A stretch of DNA of 52,191 nucleotides from Heterostelium multicystogenum (GCA_003667245.1 RCNN01000228.1:1-52191); one strand, 5' to 3'. Shown: positions 12,333 to 28,500, numbered from the stretch's first letter. Notes: generated from the letters alone by a model not told the origin. Made by a program: numbers and translations.

Positions 12333-13436
12333 ATGAACCACCTCACAGAATTAGAAAACAACAATGTCGCAGGTGAGAAGAAGAATGACGACTTCCAAAA
12401 CTTTTTGGATATCTTCCCAATTTTGACAAAGGAGATCCTCAAGGACTTGCCAACTATGGACATTCCAGTCCAACAACAACAGTGGATCACCAGATTGATT
12501 GACTCTAGCGTTGCTGGTGGTAAGATGAACCGTGGTCTCACTGTAGTCCACTCTTTACAATTTTTGGTTGAGGGTCGTCAATTGTCTCGTTCAGAGATCT
12601 TCAAGGCCAACGTCTTGGGTTGGTGCGTAGAGTGGCTCCAAGCCTTCTTCTTGGTTGCTGACGATATTATGGATCAATCAATCACCCGTCGTGGTGCTCC
12701 ATGCTGGTACCGTACTCGTAACTTGCTCTCAAGTGAGCCAAACGCAACCGTTGGTACCATCGCCATCAACGATTCATTCATCTTGGAGTCATGCATCTAC
12801 GTCCTCATCAAGAAGTACTTCAGAAACGAGACTTACTATGCCGATATTCTCGATCTCTTCCACGAGACCTCCTTCCAAACCGAGCTTGGACAACTCCTCG
12901 ATCTCACTACCCAACCAAACCGTGGTGACTTCTCCATGTACTCACTCGACACCTATCGTCGTATTGTCAAGTACAAGACTGCCTACTACTCATTCTACTT
13001 GCCAGTTGCTTTGGCTATGTTGATGGCCGGTATCACCAGCAAACCAGCTTTCGACACTGCCCTCGATATCCTCTTGCCAATGGGAGAATACTTCCAAGTT
13101 CAAGACGACTACCTCGACTGCTATGGTGATCCAAAGGTCATCGGTAAGATTGGTCGTGATATCGAAGAGAATAAGTGCACTTGGCTCATCTGCCAAGCCA
13201 TCCTCAACGCCAAGCCAGAACAAATTGCTCAACTCAAGAAAGTTTATGGTCGTGAAGCTCCACAAGATGTTGCCGCTGTCAAGAAGATCTACGCCGAAAT
13301 TGGAATTGAAAGAATCTTTAAGCAATACGAAGAAGAAAGCTACAGATCACTTGTTGAGAAGATCAATAACGTTAAAATCATGCCACAAGAAGTATTTTTC
13401 AAATTGTTGGCCAAGATCTACAAGAGATCACTCTAA
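12333..13436 (+). CDS. fps: farnesyl diphosphate synthase
   Basis: It condenses dimethylallyl and then geranyl diphosphate with isopentenyl diphosphate to give farnesyl diphosphate, the branch point to sterols, dolichol, quinone tails and prenylated proteins. The 367-residue frame is intact. The first aspartate-rich motif DDIMD lies in FFLVADDIMDQSITRR and the second, DDYLD, in FQVQDDYLDCYGDP, followed by GKIGRDIEENKC. The two aromatic residues FF just before the first motif are the chain-length pattern of the eukaryotic C15 synthase. Codons are enriched in C-ending forms, as in a highly expressed gene. The core enzyme is complete from ATG 12333, but a PTS2-encoding exon lies upstream (12190-12270), so this ATG may be internal to a longer peroxisomal form. 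HMG-CoA synthase of the same pathway lies about 8 kb downstream. Confidence 0.96.
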   Translation: MNHLTELENNNVAGEKKNDDFQNFLDIFPILTKEILKDLPTMDIPVQQQQWITRLIDSSVAGGKMNRGLTVVHSLQFLVEGRQLSRSEIFKANVLGWCVEWLQAFFLVADDIMDQSITRRGAPCWYRTRNLLSSEPNATVGTIAINDSFILESCIYVLIKKYFRNETYYADILDLFHETSFQTELGQLLDLTTQPNRGDFSMYSLDTYRRIVKYKTAYYSFYLPVALAMLMAGITSKPAFDTALDILLPMGEYFQVQDDYLDCYGDPKVIGKIGRDIEENKCTWLICQAILNAKPEQIAQLKKVYGREAPQDVAAVKKIYAEIGIERIFKQYEEESYRSLVEKINNVKIMPQEVFFKLLAKIYKRSL

Positions 13437-15061
13437 ATCAACCTCCACAATCCAGAATACTTTATACACTTTACAAAAAATATCAATATTTATATGATGA
13501 TCCAAAAGCAAAAGAAAATTATGTCACAGATTCGAGATGGAATTCTTATTACACCCTTTCCTTGGTCCGTCATTCAATCACCTAAATTTTTTTTGCTACC
13601 AAAAAATAACTTATCAACAGCAACAACTATATATCACTTCATCCATCAATAAATAGAAGTATTTTGTTTTTTTCTATACTATCAATCAAAGTCAAAATAT
13701 CCACAAGCTTCAACTACTTTGTTTCATATTTACAGTGCACAGATTAATAGGAGTGCTTGTTGTATTTTTAAATATCTAATTTTAAGATTTATTTGTGTGT
13801 GGTATTTAGCACTTGCAACAAATTTGATGAAATGGGCTTAAAGCGCTCGACATTTTATTGGAATCAATTTGTGTATTGTGTTGGGCAAACTCAACTAAAA
13901 ATCTTTCTTTTAAAATTTTTAATATTCTTTTTACTTGGATGTAATGTAAATCAAACGCTTGTTGATTTTATAATCACAAGGAAAGGAAATAATAATAATA
14001 CCAAACAATCAATCTAATAAAACAAGACAACAACTAAGTAAAGAAAGAAGGAAAGAAAATAAAGTAACTATTAGTGATTCAATCACTATCCATGAATAAT
14101 ATTCAAGTTACTTTTCACTACTATTTAATAACAAGAGTTTAGTTTGAAAACTTTAATTGAAAAGTTAAGGCAATCATTAGAAACTTTAGTAGGTTTCTTT
14201 GAAACACAGTGTTTCTGTCAAAACTAAGAAGCAAGAGAAAGTGTATGTACAACATTAATTTTTCAATGGTAGTTGTAGTCGACGACCACAGGATTTCCTG
14301 GTATTTTTATTTATTTTAAAAGTCGTGTTCATGAAATACACCATCTATCAATGGTCATTGTGGTATAGTACAGATGATGTATTCAATTTGATCATGATGT
14401 GTGGAGATCTCATTAACAACCCTAAACGAACGAAATCCATTACTTTAATAAGTAAATATTATAATAGGATCAAGGTCATTTGTAAACGAAAGTTTGTGTG
14501 TGAATTAATTGATGAACAATCGTACATATGTGTGGTATGATTACGATGATGATGGTGCTGATAATTATTACTTAACAAAAACAAAAGCAAATAAATTAAA
14601 ACAACAACAGCAATAACAACCCCATACATCATTAAAACAACTCAAACCCTGCTTTTTGATCAAAATTTCAAAAACAGGACCGTCCAATTTCAAAATAAAA
14701 CCCATATTCAAACAAACCATCTGATTTCAATAATTTACCCCCACCAAGCTCCATTCACACGACTTTGGTTATATTAAAATAATACATGTTATCAGTGTTA
14801 GTAATTAAATTACGCACACCGATTTACCTGTCCTTGATTGACCAACTACTGCTTAACCATTATACCATAAACATAAATCCAGAGTTGGACATCTGTTTTC
14901 ACACACACACACACACACACATAATCATTTTTCAGAAGAACCCAAAGTTAACCACTATTTCTCTTTTTAACCAGAGTCACTAACACCCCACCGCATCGTA
15001 TCACAGGCCCACCTGCACAGAACATCCTCCACTCACTTCCATATCCGTCAAATATTAGAAA
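13437..15061. other. intergenic region
   Basis: 1.6 kb without a convincing gene. Open frames near 13793-14017, 14325-14540 and 14786-14983 lack recognisable domains. A CA microsatellite sits at 14900-14920. The last 150 bases before the kinase are C-rich on this strand, a likely promoter/leader. Confidence 0.5.
14900..14920. repeat. CA dinucleotide microsatellite
   Basis: About ten tandem CA units directly visible. Confidence 0.9.
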
Positions 15062-18577
<3,516 letters not shown>

Positions 18578-19035
18578 GATCCTAATTTCAACAACAACAA
18601 CAAACCAACATATTTAATAGTTTTATTAAACAACCTATTTCTATTTATAATGCATAAGAAATAAACATTAATTTGTATTTGCAGTAATAATAATAACAAC
18701 TTGTCAAGGTAGTGTCTCCCAAATTTATCATAATTTTGTCCAAAAAAACAATGTTTATAATTTTGGGCACCAAAACACCCAATTTTATTATATCCACCTT
18801 CCCTTCTTATGGGTTATAATAAGCTTCAACAAAAAGCAATCAATCAATCAATAACACGCTTTTTTGATTTTGATTTTTTTTATTTATTTTTTATTTTTAT
18901 TATTTGCATATAATTTGTAATAACACAATAAATTAGATTAAGATTTACTTTAGATTAAATCAAGATCAGAACATAATTATTATTGTTAAGACTCTCAAAG
19001 ATAGGATAAGATAACAATCGAATATAAGATCGAGA
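18578..19035. other. intergenic region
   Basis: AT-rich spacer between the kinase and the F-BAR gene. Around 18718-18790 there are imperfect inverted CCCAAATT/AATTTTGGG segments that could pair. No RNA gene can be assigned. Confidence 0.45.
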
Positions 19036-20445
19036 ATGACTATTGAAACATTTAAGGAGAACTTCTGGGGTCCAGGTGGATTCGAGGCGATCGAGAAGAG
19101 AATCAATCAGGGAACTGAGAGCACCAAGCACATGTTGTATTTCTTGAAGGAGCGTGCCTCTATAGAGCAGAGCTACGCGAAGAACCTTCAGTCGCTTCTA
19201 AAGAAGACCTCGAATGTTGTTGAGTATGGCACGCTTAGAGATGCTTGGTTTGCAGTTAGAGGTCAAGTAGAAACCACTATCGCAACTCACCAGGAGTTAG
19301 CCAACAAGTTAGAGAAGGAAATTGTATATTCTTTCCAGAAATTCAAGTCGGAGCAAAAGAAGAATAAGAGCAATTTCCTGCATGACGCTTGGAAGCTAAG
19401 TAAGGAAAGAAAAGATCAAGAGAGCAACATTGCCAAATATCGTGCCAAATACGATGAGTACTCAAAGCAATCCGAACAACTAAATAGCACTTTGGAGTCA
19501 GCAAAGAGCAGTGGAAAAGGTATAAGTGAAATTGCCAAGGTATGTCATGACATTAATGTTTCAAAAAGGAATTCCTCACTAAACTAACCCGTCATCACTA
19601 TAGATTCAATCAAGATACAATAAAGCTATAAAGGAAAGAGATGCTTTTGAAAATGACTACAGAGGTGCTGTATCGAAATTGGCAAGCAACCAGCCTACAT
19701 GGGAGGAGAAGACAATGTCAATCTATCAAACATTGCAAGCAACAGAGGAGGAGAGAATCGATTGCATCAAGGTACAGCTCGATAAATATGGACAGGCAAT
19801 CAACTCTTCGCAAAGCCAAATAAGCAGTGTCGACCTCATTTCGATCGTCAGTAGCATTGATAAATATGAGGATATAAATAGTTTCATTAGGGAACACAAG
19901 ACCGGTTCTGAAAGACCTCCTGTTCCTGTTTTTGTACCATATGGAAGAGTAACTATCACCAACTTACTATTGTGTTGATGATTAACAATCAGCAGCTTTA
20001 CTAATCATTTTCAATCGATACTATAGAATTCATCAGAATTTACTTCAGCACCCAGTAAATCTTTTTCATCATCACTCTCGACTTCAAACTCATCGCCAGC
20101 TTCACTTACCTCATCAGTTTCCTCTAATAATTCCAGTTATAAATCATCGGCAATCAATCCACCAACGCTTACCAAAGCTCCACCAGCAGTTGCTTCAAGA
20201 AGACCACAAAAACAGGTTAAAGCTTTATATGATTATGTTGGTTCTGACGCAACAGAGGTATGTAACACTTGCCAGCCATACTCCATACACGTGAGAGATC
20301 ACTAACAGAATTATTCACAATATAGTTGGATTTCTATTCAGGTGATATTATTACAGTTTTGGATGAAGATGAAAGTGGTTGGTGGAAGGGATCCGTTGAC
20401 GGAAGAGAAGGTCTTTTCCCATCAAACTATTGTGATGTAATATAA
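19036..20445 (+). CDS. F-BAR and SH3 domain protein
   Basis: Four exons (19036-19539, 19604-19948, 20027-20257, 20326-20445) splice cleanly into 399 residues with every junction at phase 0, so this gene has no frame problem. It starts MTIETFKENFWGPGGFEAI, a classical FCH/F-BAR start; the helical F-BAR region runs to about residue 270 (LKERASIEQSYAKNLQSL is the typical FCH motif). A Ser/Pro-rich linker follows, then an SH3 domain at about 346-398 with ALYDY, ELDFYSGD, the tryptophan pair GWWKG and the end FPSNYCDVI. F-BAR proteins bind and curve phosphoinositide membranes, and the SH3 recruits proline-rich actin regulators (WASP, dynamin-like partners), so a role in endocytosis or cell cortex is expected. 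It resembles the PSTPIP/syndapin layout, but I recognise no specific dictyostelid name. Confidence 0.93.
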
Positions 20446-21331
20446 TGTATTGAAAATAAATGAACAACAAGAGCAGTCAACAAATTAAAACGACAGCACC
20501 AATGGCGATCACACTAACAACACCAAACAACAAACTCCAAAGAAAAGAAAACCAACAATGTCAAACAATAGCATTTCACCAATAAGCGAACACCTAAGAT
20601 TATTAAATATAGTAATCCAATGTAACAACATTTTATTCTTTTAAGTTTGGTCGACTATATCGATTACAAACATTTTGTTTCAATTAATTAAAATCAAATA
20701 AAAAAAGACCAGTCACAAAAATACATGGAGGCAGTATCCATAACTCCTCATTCTCGTAGTCATCATCAAGACTAGTGTTTCATTCTTGTCTCTCTTTAAA
20801 TATGATCCAAGTTTTGCGGATGGTCTACTAACTGTGTAGAGGAAAGGAACAATCTTCTGAATTACCTTTTAAACTATCACTTTTTTCATAGAGATTTCCA
20901 CCAAGAAGATAAAAAAGATAGATTTTAAAAGATAAAGAGGTGGAATATTTTTATCACTTTCGACATTCCATTTAATTGTTTTAATGTTGTTTTAATTTAT
21001 TTCAATGCAAAATGATTTAAATTGATTTCATTTATTTGCTTGGTTTGGTTGGATTAATTAATATATACAATAATGATAAAAATGGAAACTAAAAATGTTC
21101 AATCATTCATTTGCAAAGTAGGATTGGCACATCCGTAGTAGTTTTTATGAGTAGAGGATTAAATCAAGTAAGTCAGATGTAGGTAGGTAGAAAGTGATTT
21201 GTTGGAAAACAGTATTACTGATCTCTATTAAAATTTAAAAGATTGGAATGAAAAGATTAGATTAATAAAGAATTTAAATTAATTAAAAAAAATAACAAGC
21301 ATATTTAATAAAAATATATATCGATTAATTC
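20446..21331. other. convergent intergenic region
   Basis: 3' flanks of two convergent genes (F-BAR on plus, HMG-CoA synthase on minus). AT-rich without a supported gene on either strand. Confidence 0.5.
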
Positions 21332-23000
21332 TTACAAGGATGATTTGATTGTATCATCTTTAATCTTATAGTGTCGAATAAGCTTGTCATCTACTCTGTC
21401 TAAATAGTAATTTCCAATAGAAATATTCAAAGTTGAATCCATTGGTGTGTATGATAGTTTTGAACAATTCTCTTCTCTATATGATAACAACTGTAGAATT
21501 TCAATAGAGTTAATAGTTTGGTTCATTTTTAAATTCTATTAAAGATAATTGTCTATGTATAGGTACCGTAGTAAATTCAGAGGGTGAAATTTTAATTCTG
21601 TTTGATAGTCTTTGATTAATGTTTGCTAGTTTTCCAATGTTTTCAGTAGATGGGAACATTGGATTATTTGTTGAAACACCCTTAAACGAGAAAAAGGTTG
21701 CCGCTAAACCAGATCCATAGGAAAAGACTAAAACTCTCTTACCAATCTAATAATAAATCAAAGTTAGTATTTATAAATATTGTACAAATCTAAAATATAT
21801 TTACCAAATTATTAACATTGGATAATAAAGACAAGATTCCACCATAAACGGATCCAGAATAACAGTTTCCTAGCTCTTTTGATAAAGTCATTGATGGTAA
21901 GACTTTTGATTTGTAATCTCCATCACTAACCTTGAGTGCGACTTGATCAAGCTTTTGCATTTCCATAGGAATCTTTTCCAAGTGCAATTTGATTGAATTC
22001 TTGGAAATGATCTTTATATTTGTGGCTTGATTCGTCTGAGGTACCGCCATTCAAAATGTAATCGTTTGTAATACAAACGTCCAAATGATTTTTGAACCAA
22101 ACGACCGTATGGAGAGTGCATAACACAATAGTCCACCAAATCCATTGAGAAGTTTTGATCTTGGTTCAATCTTTCAAATGCAGACTTGTAGTTGGCATAA
22201 CATTTATCGAGTGCACGAAGATAGCAGTCAATAGACAGCTTACCATCAACGTATGGATATTCACTTTTTCCGTCTGGTTTGTAGAAATCATATACATTTT
22301 CCATGTGAACGCCACGAATACTTTGCTCCATGACAAGAGGAGCATTTGGACCAATCAACATTGCAACTACACCAGCACCACCAGTTGGTCTGGCTGGTCC
22401 TTTTGCGTAGACAGCAATATCACCTGTTACAACCATAGCGAATTTACCATCCCAATAGCTACTCTCAATCCACTGAACACTATTAAACAATGCATTAGTT
22501 CCACCATAGCATGCGTTGTATGTATCAACACCTAGGAATCAAAGGATTAGATTTATGTCGAAACTATTTAGAATCATTCGTAGTCTTACCTTCAATAGAA
22601 GTATTTCCATGCTCTTGGAATAGGGTCATTAGATGAGTTTTAATTGATTTGGATTTGTCAATGATAGTTTCGGTTCCGACCTCTAATCTACCAATCATGG
22701 AGTATGGAATGTTATATTTTTTCATTAATGACTGGACAGAGTTCATGGCCATTGATACAATGTCCTCACGATCACCACAAAATGCCATATTGGTTTGACC
22801 TAAACCAATAGTATATTTTCCAGCGGATACTCCATCAAATGTTTCTAAAAGAAATGCAATTAATATTGAAACAAGACTCTACCATTCTTCTTTTACATTG
22901 AAATCCTACCTAATTCGGTTTGAGTTACATATGTCTCTGGAAAATAGATATCCATTGCCAGGATACCAATGTTTTGTGGTCTTTCATTATTCATTATCAT
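21332..23000 (-). CDS. hydroxymethylglutaryl-CoA synthase
   Basis: It condenses acetyl-CoA with acetoacetyl-CoA to HMG-CoA, the entry to the mevalonate pathway. The start ATG is at 23000 (or the second Met at 22994) giving [18 protein letters not shown]. Introns on the minus strand are 22909-22845, 22589-22532, 21804-21748 and 21566-21491; all junctions follow GT-AG. Catalytic residues are visible: Glu in [15 protein letters not shown], Cys in [14 protein letters not shown], and His in [12 protein letters not shown]. Other family blocks are [42 protein letters not shown] and [12 protein letters not shown]. Two frame changes are needed near 22065 and 21985. The last exon is recognised by [17 protein letters not shown], matching the end of the family. 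The protein ends KSSL; SSL resembles a weak variant peroxisomal PTS1. The alternative, mitochondrial ketogenic form, is unlikely because there is no N-terminal presequence. D. discoideum has hgsA and hgsB; I cannot say which this is. Confidence 0.95.
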
Positions 23001-24744
23001 TCTCTTTCTAATTGTTTGTTTGATAAACAATAACAATATCAATAAATAAATATGGTAGATTGATTGGTTGGGTTGATTGATTGATTTCTTAGGTTGATGA
23101 TATATATATATAATACTACTTAATTTAGAAGCAAATAGTATTTAACTAAGTATAGTAACTAGTAGTAGAAGGTAGGATATAGTTATTAGTAAATAATAGT
23201 TTTAGTATGATTTATACATAAGTAATTGTTGATAGTTTATGTTCTATTTATAAGTTGATTGACACAAGACAAACAGACAGACAGCTGTTTTTGTTTATAA
23301 GGTGATACATTATTGGATTTGAATGGTTCTGTTCTGTTATGTTATTCGACATAGGTGGGCTGTCAAACAATAAGAGTATTCTCACCTCTAACAGAGATGA
23401 CAGTAGTATTAGTAGTGAGCTGCTGCTGGTGGTGGTGGGAGTGTGGTAGGGTAGTAACATTTAGCAGACTAGACTTGTAGTGCAGTGTGTTAAAAATTAA
23501 GATGGTGGAGAACGGAGTGAATAAATATTAATCTTCTGCTGTCATGTCGGATTGAAGTAGATATGTATGAAGGTAAAGATTTGAAAAGCAAATCATTTAA
23601 TAATATCCATTAGGTGTGAGCTAGCAAGTATCCATTCATTAATTAGTGGTATTATTTAATATTACCCATTAAAGCAACTGTGAGTTAGTGGTGAATGTAT
23701 GTGTGAATATTTATTTGAGATTAGGAGTGAGAGTAAGTGAGTGGTTGGTTGTTTTAGTTGTTTGGTTGTTTGCTTTCTTGTTTGTCTTGTTGGTTGGTTG
23801 GTAGTATGTGTGTGTGTGTGTGTGAGTAGTGGGATGCATTTGAAGTTTATATAAAGATGGAGATTGATTTTAAAGAGAATATCCGACCCGAATGAGGTGG
23901 ATATATGATTCTGCAACATGATAGATACAGTATTGAATTCAATCCTTCCATTCCATTGCATTGCATTGAATGTCATTTCATTTGTAAGTTGAGTGTTAGC
24001 CTCCCAATAATTTATTTGATAGATGTTAAACACAGTAGTCGTAAGACTTGTATTTGATTGCTGCTGTACCAACATGTCATATTTTTAAGTCATCTATAAC
24101 TATAGCTTATAGTCCAATAAAATACAGATTTATTATTAAACAATACATTACTTTCTATCAATTAAAAGTGATGTCTATTCTAATATGTACAAGTGTATGT
24201 TATATATTTTATATTACTAGTATTATGTTACTATAAATACAAGCTGTAGAATTCTGTTTAATTATATATATTAATATAATAAATGATAATAAAATGATGT
24301 ATAATTATTTCTATTTTTTTGATAATAAGCTAGTTGATCCAAGATCTAAAAACACAATGGTGGTTGCCTAGTATTGGGTCAGTTGGTCTCCTATTGTCAA
24401 TCATACACCCAATGAATAAGTCAACTGCAAAATGCCAATTTTTAAATTTTTTGCAAAAAATGGGATAACTTCACTACTTGTTTAATTTGCAAAAACTTCA
24501 CTTGGGGGAACCTAGTTGATTTGACAGAACTCTATTTCCTTCTTCAATTAATTTAAATTCAAAATTTTATTGGATTAATTAATTAAGCAAACTTTGCAGA
24601 TTTGTCTTATTATTGGTTTTATGGAATTCATTAATAAATTTAAAGATGACAAATTTTTCTATCAACTGGCGGAGGAACAAAAGTCCTGCTTCATTCATTT
24701 CTTTGAACCTTCACTTCTTCTAGTCAAATAATATATCTACAAAT
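23001..24744. other. intergenic region with microsatellite
   Basis: 1.7 kb between the HMG-CoA synthase start (minus) and the first of two tandem membrane protein genes (plus), so it should carry both promoters. It is rich in G/T-biased simple sequence (GGTTGGTT, GTGTGT) on this strand at 23680-23830. The frames at 23248-23460, 23662-24075 and 24048-24236 look like simple-sequence artefacts. Confidence 0.5.
23806..23824. repeat. TG dinucleotide microsatellite
   Basis: About nine tandem TG units, directly visible. Confidence 0.85.
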
Positions 24745-25473
24745 ATGAATCATCAAGAATTTATACCATTAATTTATCAAAACAATATTGAAGAAGAGGC
24801 ACAATTTAACGATAGACCTCTCGATGCCCATTGTATTATCAATGAAAATTTCGATAGAAAGGAAAGATGGAGGAAAAGAAAAAATAATTATGGTCTCTAT
24901 TCTCATATCTTTACTGGTATGCCCATATTCCTTTGAAATTTTGAATATGAATCTATTCTAACATTATTATTATTATTATTAGCTAATCATGGGTATATAT
25001 TATATCATTCTAGTCTCCATGATTCATAGAATAGGAGTTATAAATGGTGCTCATGTTGTGGCTCATAAAGAAAAATCATTCAATCAAAACCTTGCCAATA
25101 TACTATACCTAAATGAAGGTGACAAAATGATTGTCGTTAAAGACAAGATCGATATGACGCCCCCAACCAATGACACCAAGCTCAACGTCATTCTTAAGGA
25201 AAAATTAATTTGTTTTGATATTTTTCTACACCATATGTTCTCCAAGCTGGATTCGGTATCCAAGTGAAATATTTCGACAACTCCACTTATGTGACAACGA
25301 TCTTTTATCAAAAACCAGGAGCGCCAGAAATCTATTTCAATTGTTATCTTCCAGTAGATCATGCAATCCCCTACACTAAAGGATGGATTTCTGTCATTTC
25401 CAAATACGGAAAGCATTATTTAGCGGTTGCTTCAACTTTTGAGATTTTCAATTCTTTAATCATTTCAGGATAA
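24745..25473 (+). CDS. unnamed single-pass membrane protein, tandem copy 1
   Basis: No known family is recognised. The start reads MNHQEFIPLIYQNN, then a basic cluster KERWRKRKNN before an intron (about 24917-24982) and a hydrophobic segment (MGIYYIILVSMIHRIGVI) that may be a signal anchor, giving a type II protein with a short acidic cytosolic head. The outer part contains AHVVAHKEKSFNQNL, LNEGDKMIVVKDKI and the C-terminal motif KGWISVISKYGKHYL. One frame change is needed in the T-run near 25225; correcting the reading gives STPYVLQAGFGIQVKYFDN, which aligns with copy 2 (GTGVQVSQFNNDT). The intron joint as read is out of phase by one. It is followed 290 bases later by its paralogue. Function unknown; the shared N-terminal IPLI and C-terminal GW motif suggest a surface or endomembrane protein family. 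Confidence 0.7.
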
Positions 25474-25760
25474 AGCAAGTATTGCCTCATATTTGATATA
25501 TCATCACAATAGAAATATTTTTATACATTTTTTTTTAACAACAATTAGTAATATTTTGTAAATAAATGAATATATATATTTGCTTGCGTTAAAAACTAAA
25601 TTTTCAATTCCATCTACTTCTTCTTATTTTTCCCTAATTTATCACCTGGATGATCTAACATGTGGATTGAAGTCCTAAATTTTTTTATTTTAATCAACTA
25701 AATTTAATTGTTTCTTTCAATAATTGATTTATTAATCTTTGTATTTCTTGAAGTTAAACA

Positions 25761-26440
25761 ATGAATAATGATAATAATAATGTTAATATTCCATTAATAA
25801 GAAGAAACATTGATAATATTAACTATGGTGGAGTAGATATCCAACCTGAAGAAGTAGGTGCACCCCAAATAGACAATCAATTAGAAACTATTGAAAAAAA
25901 GAAGAATAGAAATATTTTTTAACAGTATTCATAGTTTTATTCTTTTTAATAGTCGTAGGTATTAGTATGATAAAACTTAGGAATTATATTAATTTAGTTT
26001 TAAAAGTTATTTTTCATTTTATATTATTTATGTACTGTTGCTAGGATAAATAGTATTGCAACTATTGAAGAAGATCATGTGGTTGCATTTAGTACACCAT
26101 CCTTTAACCATAGTCTCGGACAAACCAAATATTTGTACATAGGTGATAAAATAACCATTAAGAAAGAAATATTCCAAACTTCTGAAAACATTACCAATGT
26201 TCGTCTGACTAAAGTCTTTATATGCAAAAATGACCAATCAGAATTTAAGCTAAGATCAGGAACAGGAGTTCAGGTTTCCCAGTTTAACAACGATACCTTT
26301 ATTGCTACAATTTACATTAAAAGGAGATCAAAACCATTATTCTCATCACCTGTCTTATCCCAGTGAGTATTACAGAGCTATATGATGAGGGATGGATACA
26401 AGTGATCTCCTTGTATGGAAAGCACTATATGTTGGGTTGA
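25761..26440 (+). CDS. unnamed single-pass membrane protein, tandem copy 2
   Basis: Paralogue of the gene just upstream. The start reads MNNDNNNVNIPLIRRNIDN, then a KKKNRN basic cluster and a strong hydrophobic segment (IFLTVFIVLFFLIVVG) once a T-run at about 25914-25920 is read one frame over. An intron lies at roughly 25955-26044. The outer domain starts EEDHVVAFSTPSFNHSL and continues YLYIGDKITIKKEI, GTGVQVSQFNNDTFIATI and ends EGWIQVISLYGKHYMLG. At least one more frame change near 26320 is needed to reach that end; the frame between 26320 and 26385 is uncertain. The matched blocks HVVA, SFNxxL, GDK, G(F/T)G(I/V)QV and GWIxVISxYGKHY with copy 1 show that both are real coding regions under constraint. 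Function unknown. Confidence 0.68.
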
Positions 26441-28500
26441 CCCTTATCTTATTAGTAGAGTAAAGCAGCAAACCTTTACAGATAGAGTACATATAGTTTC
26501 ATATTTAATTAAACAAAACTATCAGAATATTCGTAACATTTTCCTTGGAAGGGATGAAAATACATTACAAATATTTTTAATTAACTAATTAAGTTGTGGC
26601 AAAATAAAGTATCATCTCATTTGTTGAAAAGTTGGAGGATTGATTTATAGATTAAATTAATTCTGGGTTCCCAAGTTCTTTATTCCATAAAGGGATATCT
26701 ATTTAGCTTAATAATTTTCTAATTCATGTTAATGCGTCATATTTTAACCCTTGTCTTTATTAGGATGTTGTTAAATTTCTTGTTTATCTTAATAAATAGT
26801 ATCGATTAATAGAGACCATATTCATTATCATATTTTCTATTATTTTTAAAACTTATTTTTTTTTACTGTATTTTGTCCATTTTTAAGTATCAATGAATTA
26901 AAACTTATAATCCCAAGGATGAACATAGGTGAAATCCCTCATATTTTTACCCCTTATCTCCCACCACATATTATTTAGGTGTTAGAATCAAATAGTTGGA
27001 TATATGAAAGCATTATATATTACTACCAAATTTACTTTGGAAGAGGATAATTGGTTTCCAATTTATTATCCAAAAATGAACAAAATATTATCACTAATTT
27101 CTCTATTACTTATAATTGACATTGATCAACTATTTTTTAATATCAAGCTAATAAACTAAGCGTAATATAATACTAATTTTACATAATTTTAATTCAACTC
27201 CTTTGTATTGAAAATTAATTTATTACTGCTCAAATCATTTGTAAACCATTTGAATAAATTTAAAATGATCCCAACATTTTATCAAATCTTATAATGAAAT
27301 TAAAGATGATACATTTATAATGTGTTTATTATTTTGAACAAAACAATGGTATATATAATATATACATTAATATTCCATCAAAAAATGATTAGGACAAATC
27401 AAAAATAATAAAAGCTGATACTTCAGAAATGTCAATCTTAAATCACATCATCATCCGCTTCTTCCTCCTCCAGATGTTGAGGGCATATATTATTTTTTAT
27501 GGTTAAATCTTTTATGATTAACATTTTAATAAATTAAAATAATTTTATGTCAAGAATTTATATTGTTTGATTGATATATAGTAGTAACTGTTTAAATCTA
27601 AATGGTAATATTAATATAAAAAACAACCACAACATTCCAGTCACACCAAATCCAATTTCATTTCCAAAACCCCTTCAACATTCAGAAAATAGAATCACCC
27701 TACAAATCTCAAACACATTATTGATCAACACATCATTCTACCACTCTCGAATCCAATCAGACACTCCGTAATAACTAAATTAACTAAAATCATTAACACA
27801 ACAAAAAATAATTAAACTAAAACCAACCACCCACAATCACACACCTTCTATACTATATTGATAACACACAATCAATATCTAAAGAATCACAATCAAAATA
27901 AAACCATACATACTATATTGCATTATATTAATTAGCTTGTAATTATTATTAATAATAATATAATATATTCTAGCATATTACTATTATTAATTATCATCAA
28001 ATCATGAAATAGTTTCTTCATTTCATCAATTATCAAAATCAATCAGTAATCAAAAATTCTTTATACATCTCAGTGTTTCACTCTTCCCATTGGTATGCCA
28101 TCACCTAATAAATAAATTGCCTTACTATTTAACTAACTATCTATCTACTATTGCTGAAAACAACATTATTTTAATTATTATTATTAGTACAACCAGCCAT
28201 CATTTAAATTTATTAGTAAATTTTATTTCAACATCTAGATAAACCAAAAAAATTGATAGTTTAGTTTGGTATAAGGAATTAACAACAAAATACAACATTC
28301 ATAAATTATTTTAATCTCTATTTTATTTATTAAATCAATCAAATCAAATCAAATCAAACCAAACCAAATCCCAATCAAATACAAATCAATTTCTATATTT
28401 GAAAGTTTAATATAATTTACAAATACTATTTGATATTCAAAAAACTATAAATTAAATGATTAAAATAAAAATATATACCTATTCTGAAAGAAATATAAAA
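26441..28500. other. intergenic region
   Basis: 2 kb of very AT-rich DNA without a supported intact gene. A short stretch at 26905-27045 may be a decayed member of the preceding gene family (listed separately). A repeated CAAATCAAATC-type run is at about 28335-28370. The open frame at 27571-27771 lacks any recognisable feature. Confidence 0.5.
26905..27045 (+). pseudogene. possible decayed third copy of the tandem membrane protein family
   Basis: The DNA near 26945-26975 resembles the copy 1 stretch encoding YFNCYLPV, and the stretch near 27008-27022 (ATGAAAGCATTATAT) resembles the copy 1 and copy 2 region encoding YGKHY; one frame gives G, then KHYI at the same spacing (14 residues) but with two stops. 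The match is by eye and short, so it may be chance in AT-rich DNA. Confidence 0.25.

Noticed and set aside
14805..14880. Minus-strand stretch with a D-arm-like GGTATAATGGTTAAGCAGT
   Set aside because: No matching anticodon and T-arms or acceptor stem could be found, so no tRNA is called.
18800..18816. ACCCATAA-type element (minus strand) like the upstream element of dictyostelid small RNA genes
   Set aside because: No class I RNA core motif or other small RNA was visible at the expected distance downstream.
27571..27771. 66-codon open frame in the intergenic region
   Set aside because: Low complexity, no recognisable motif or paralogue.
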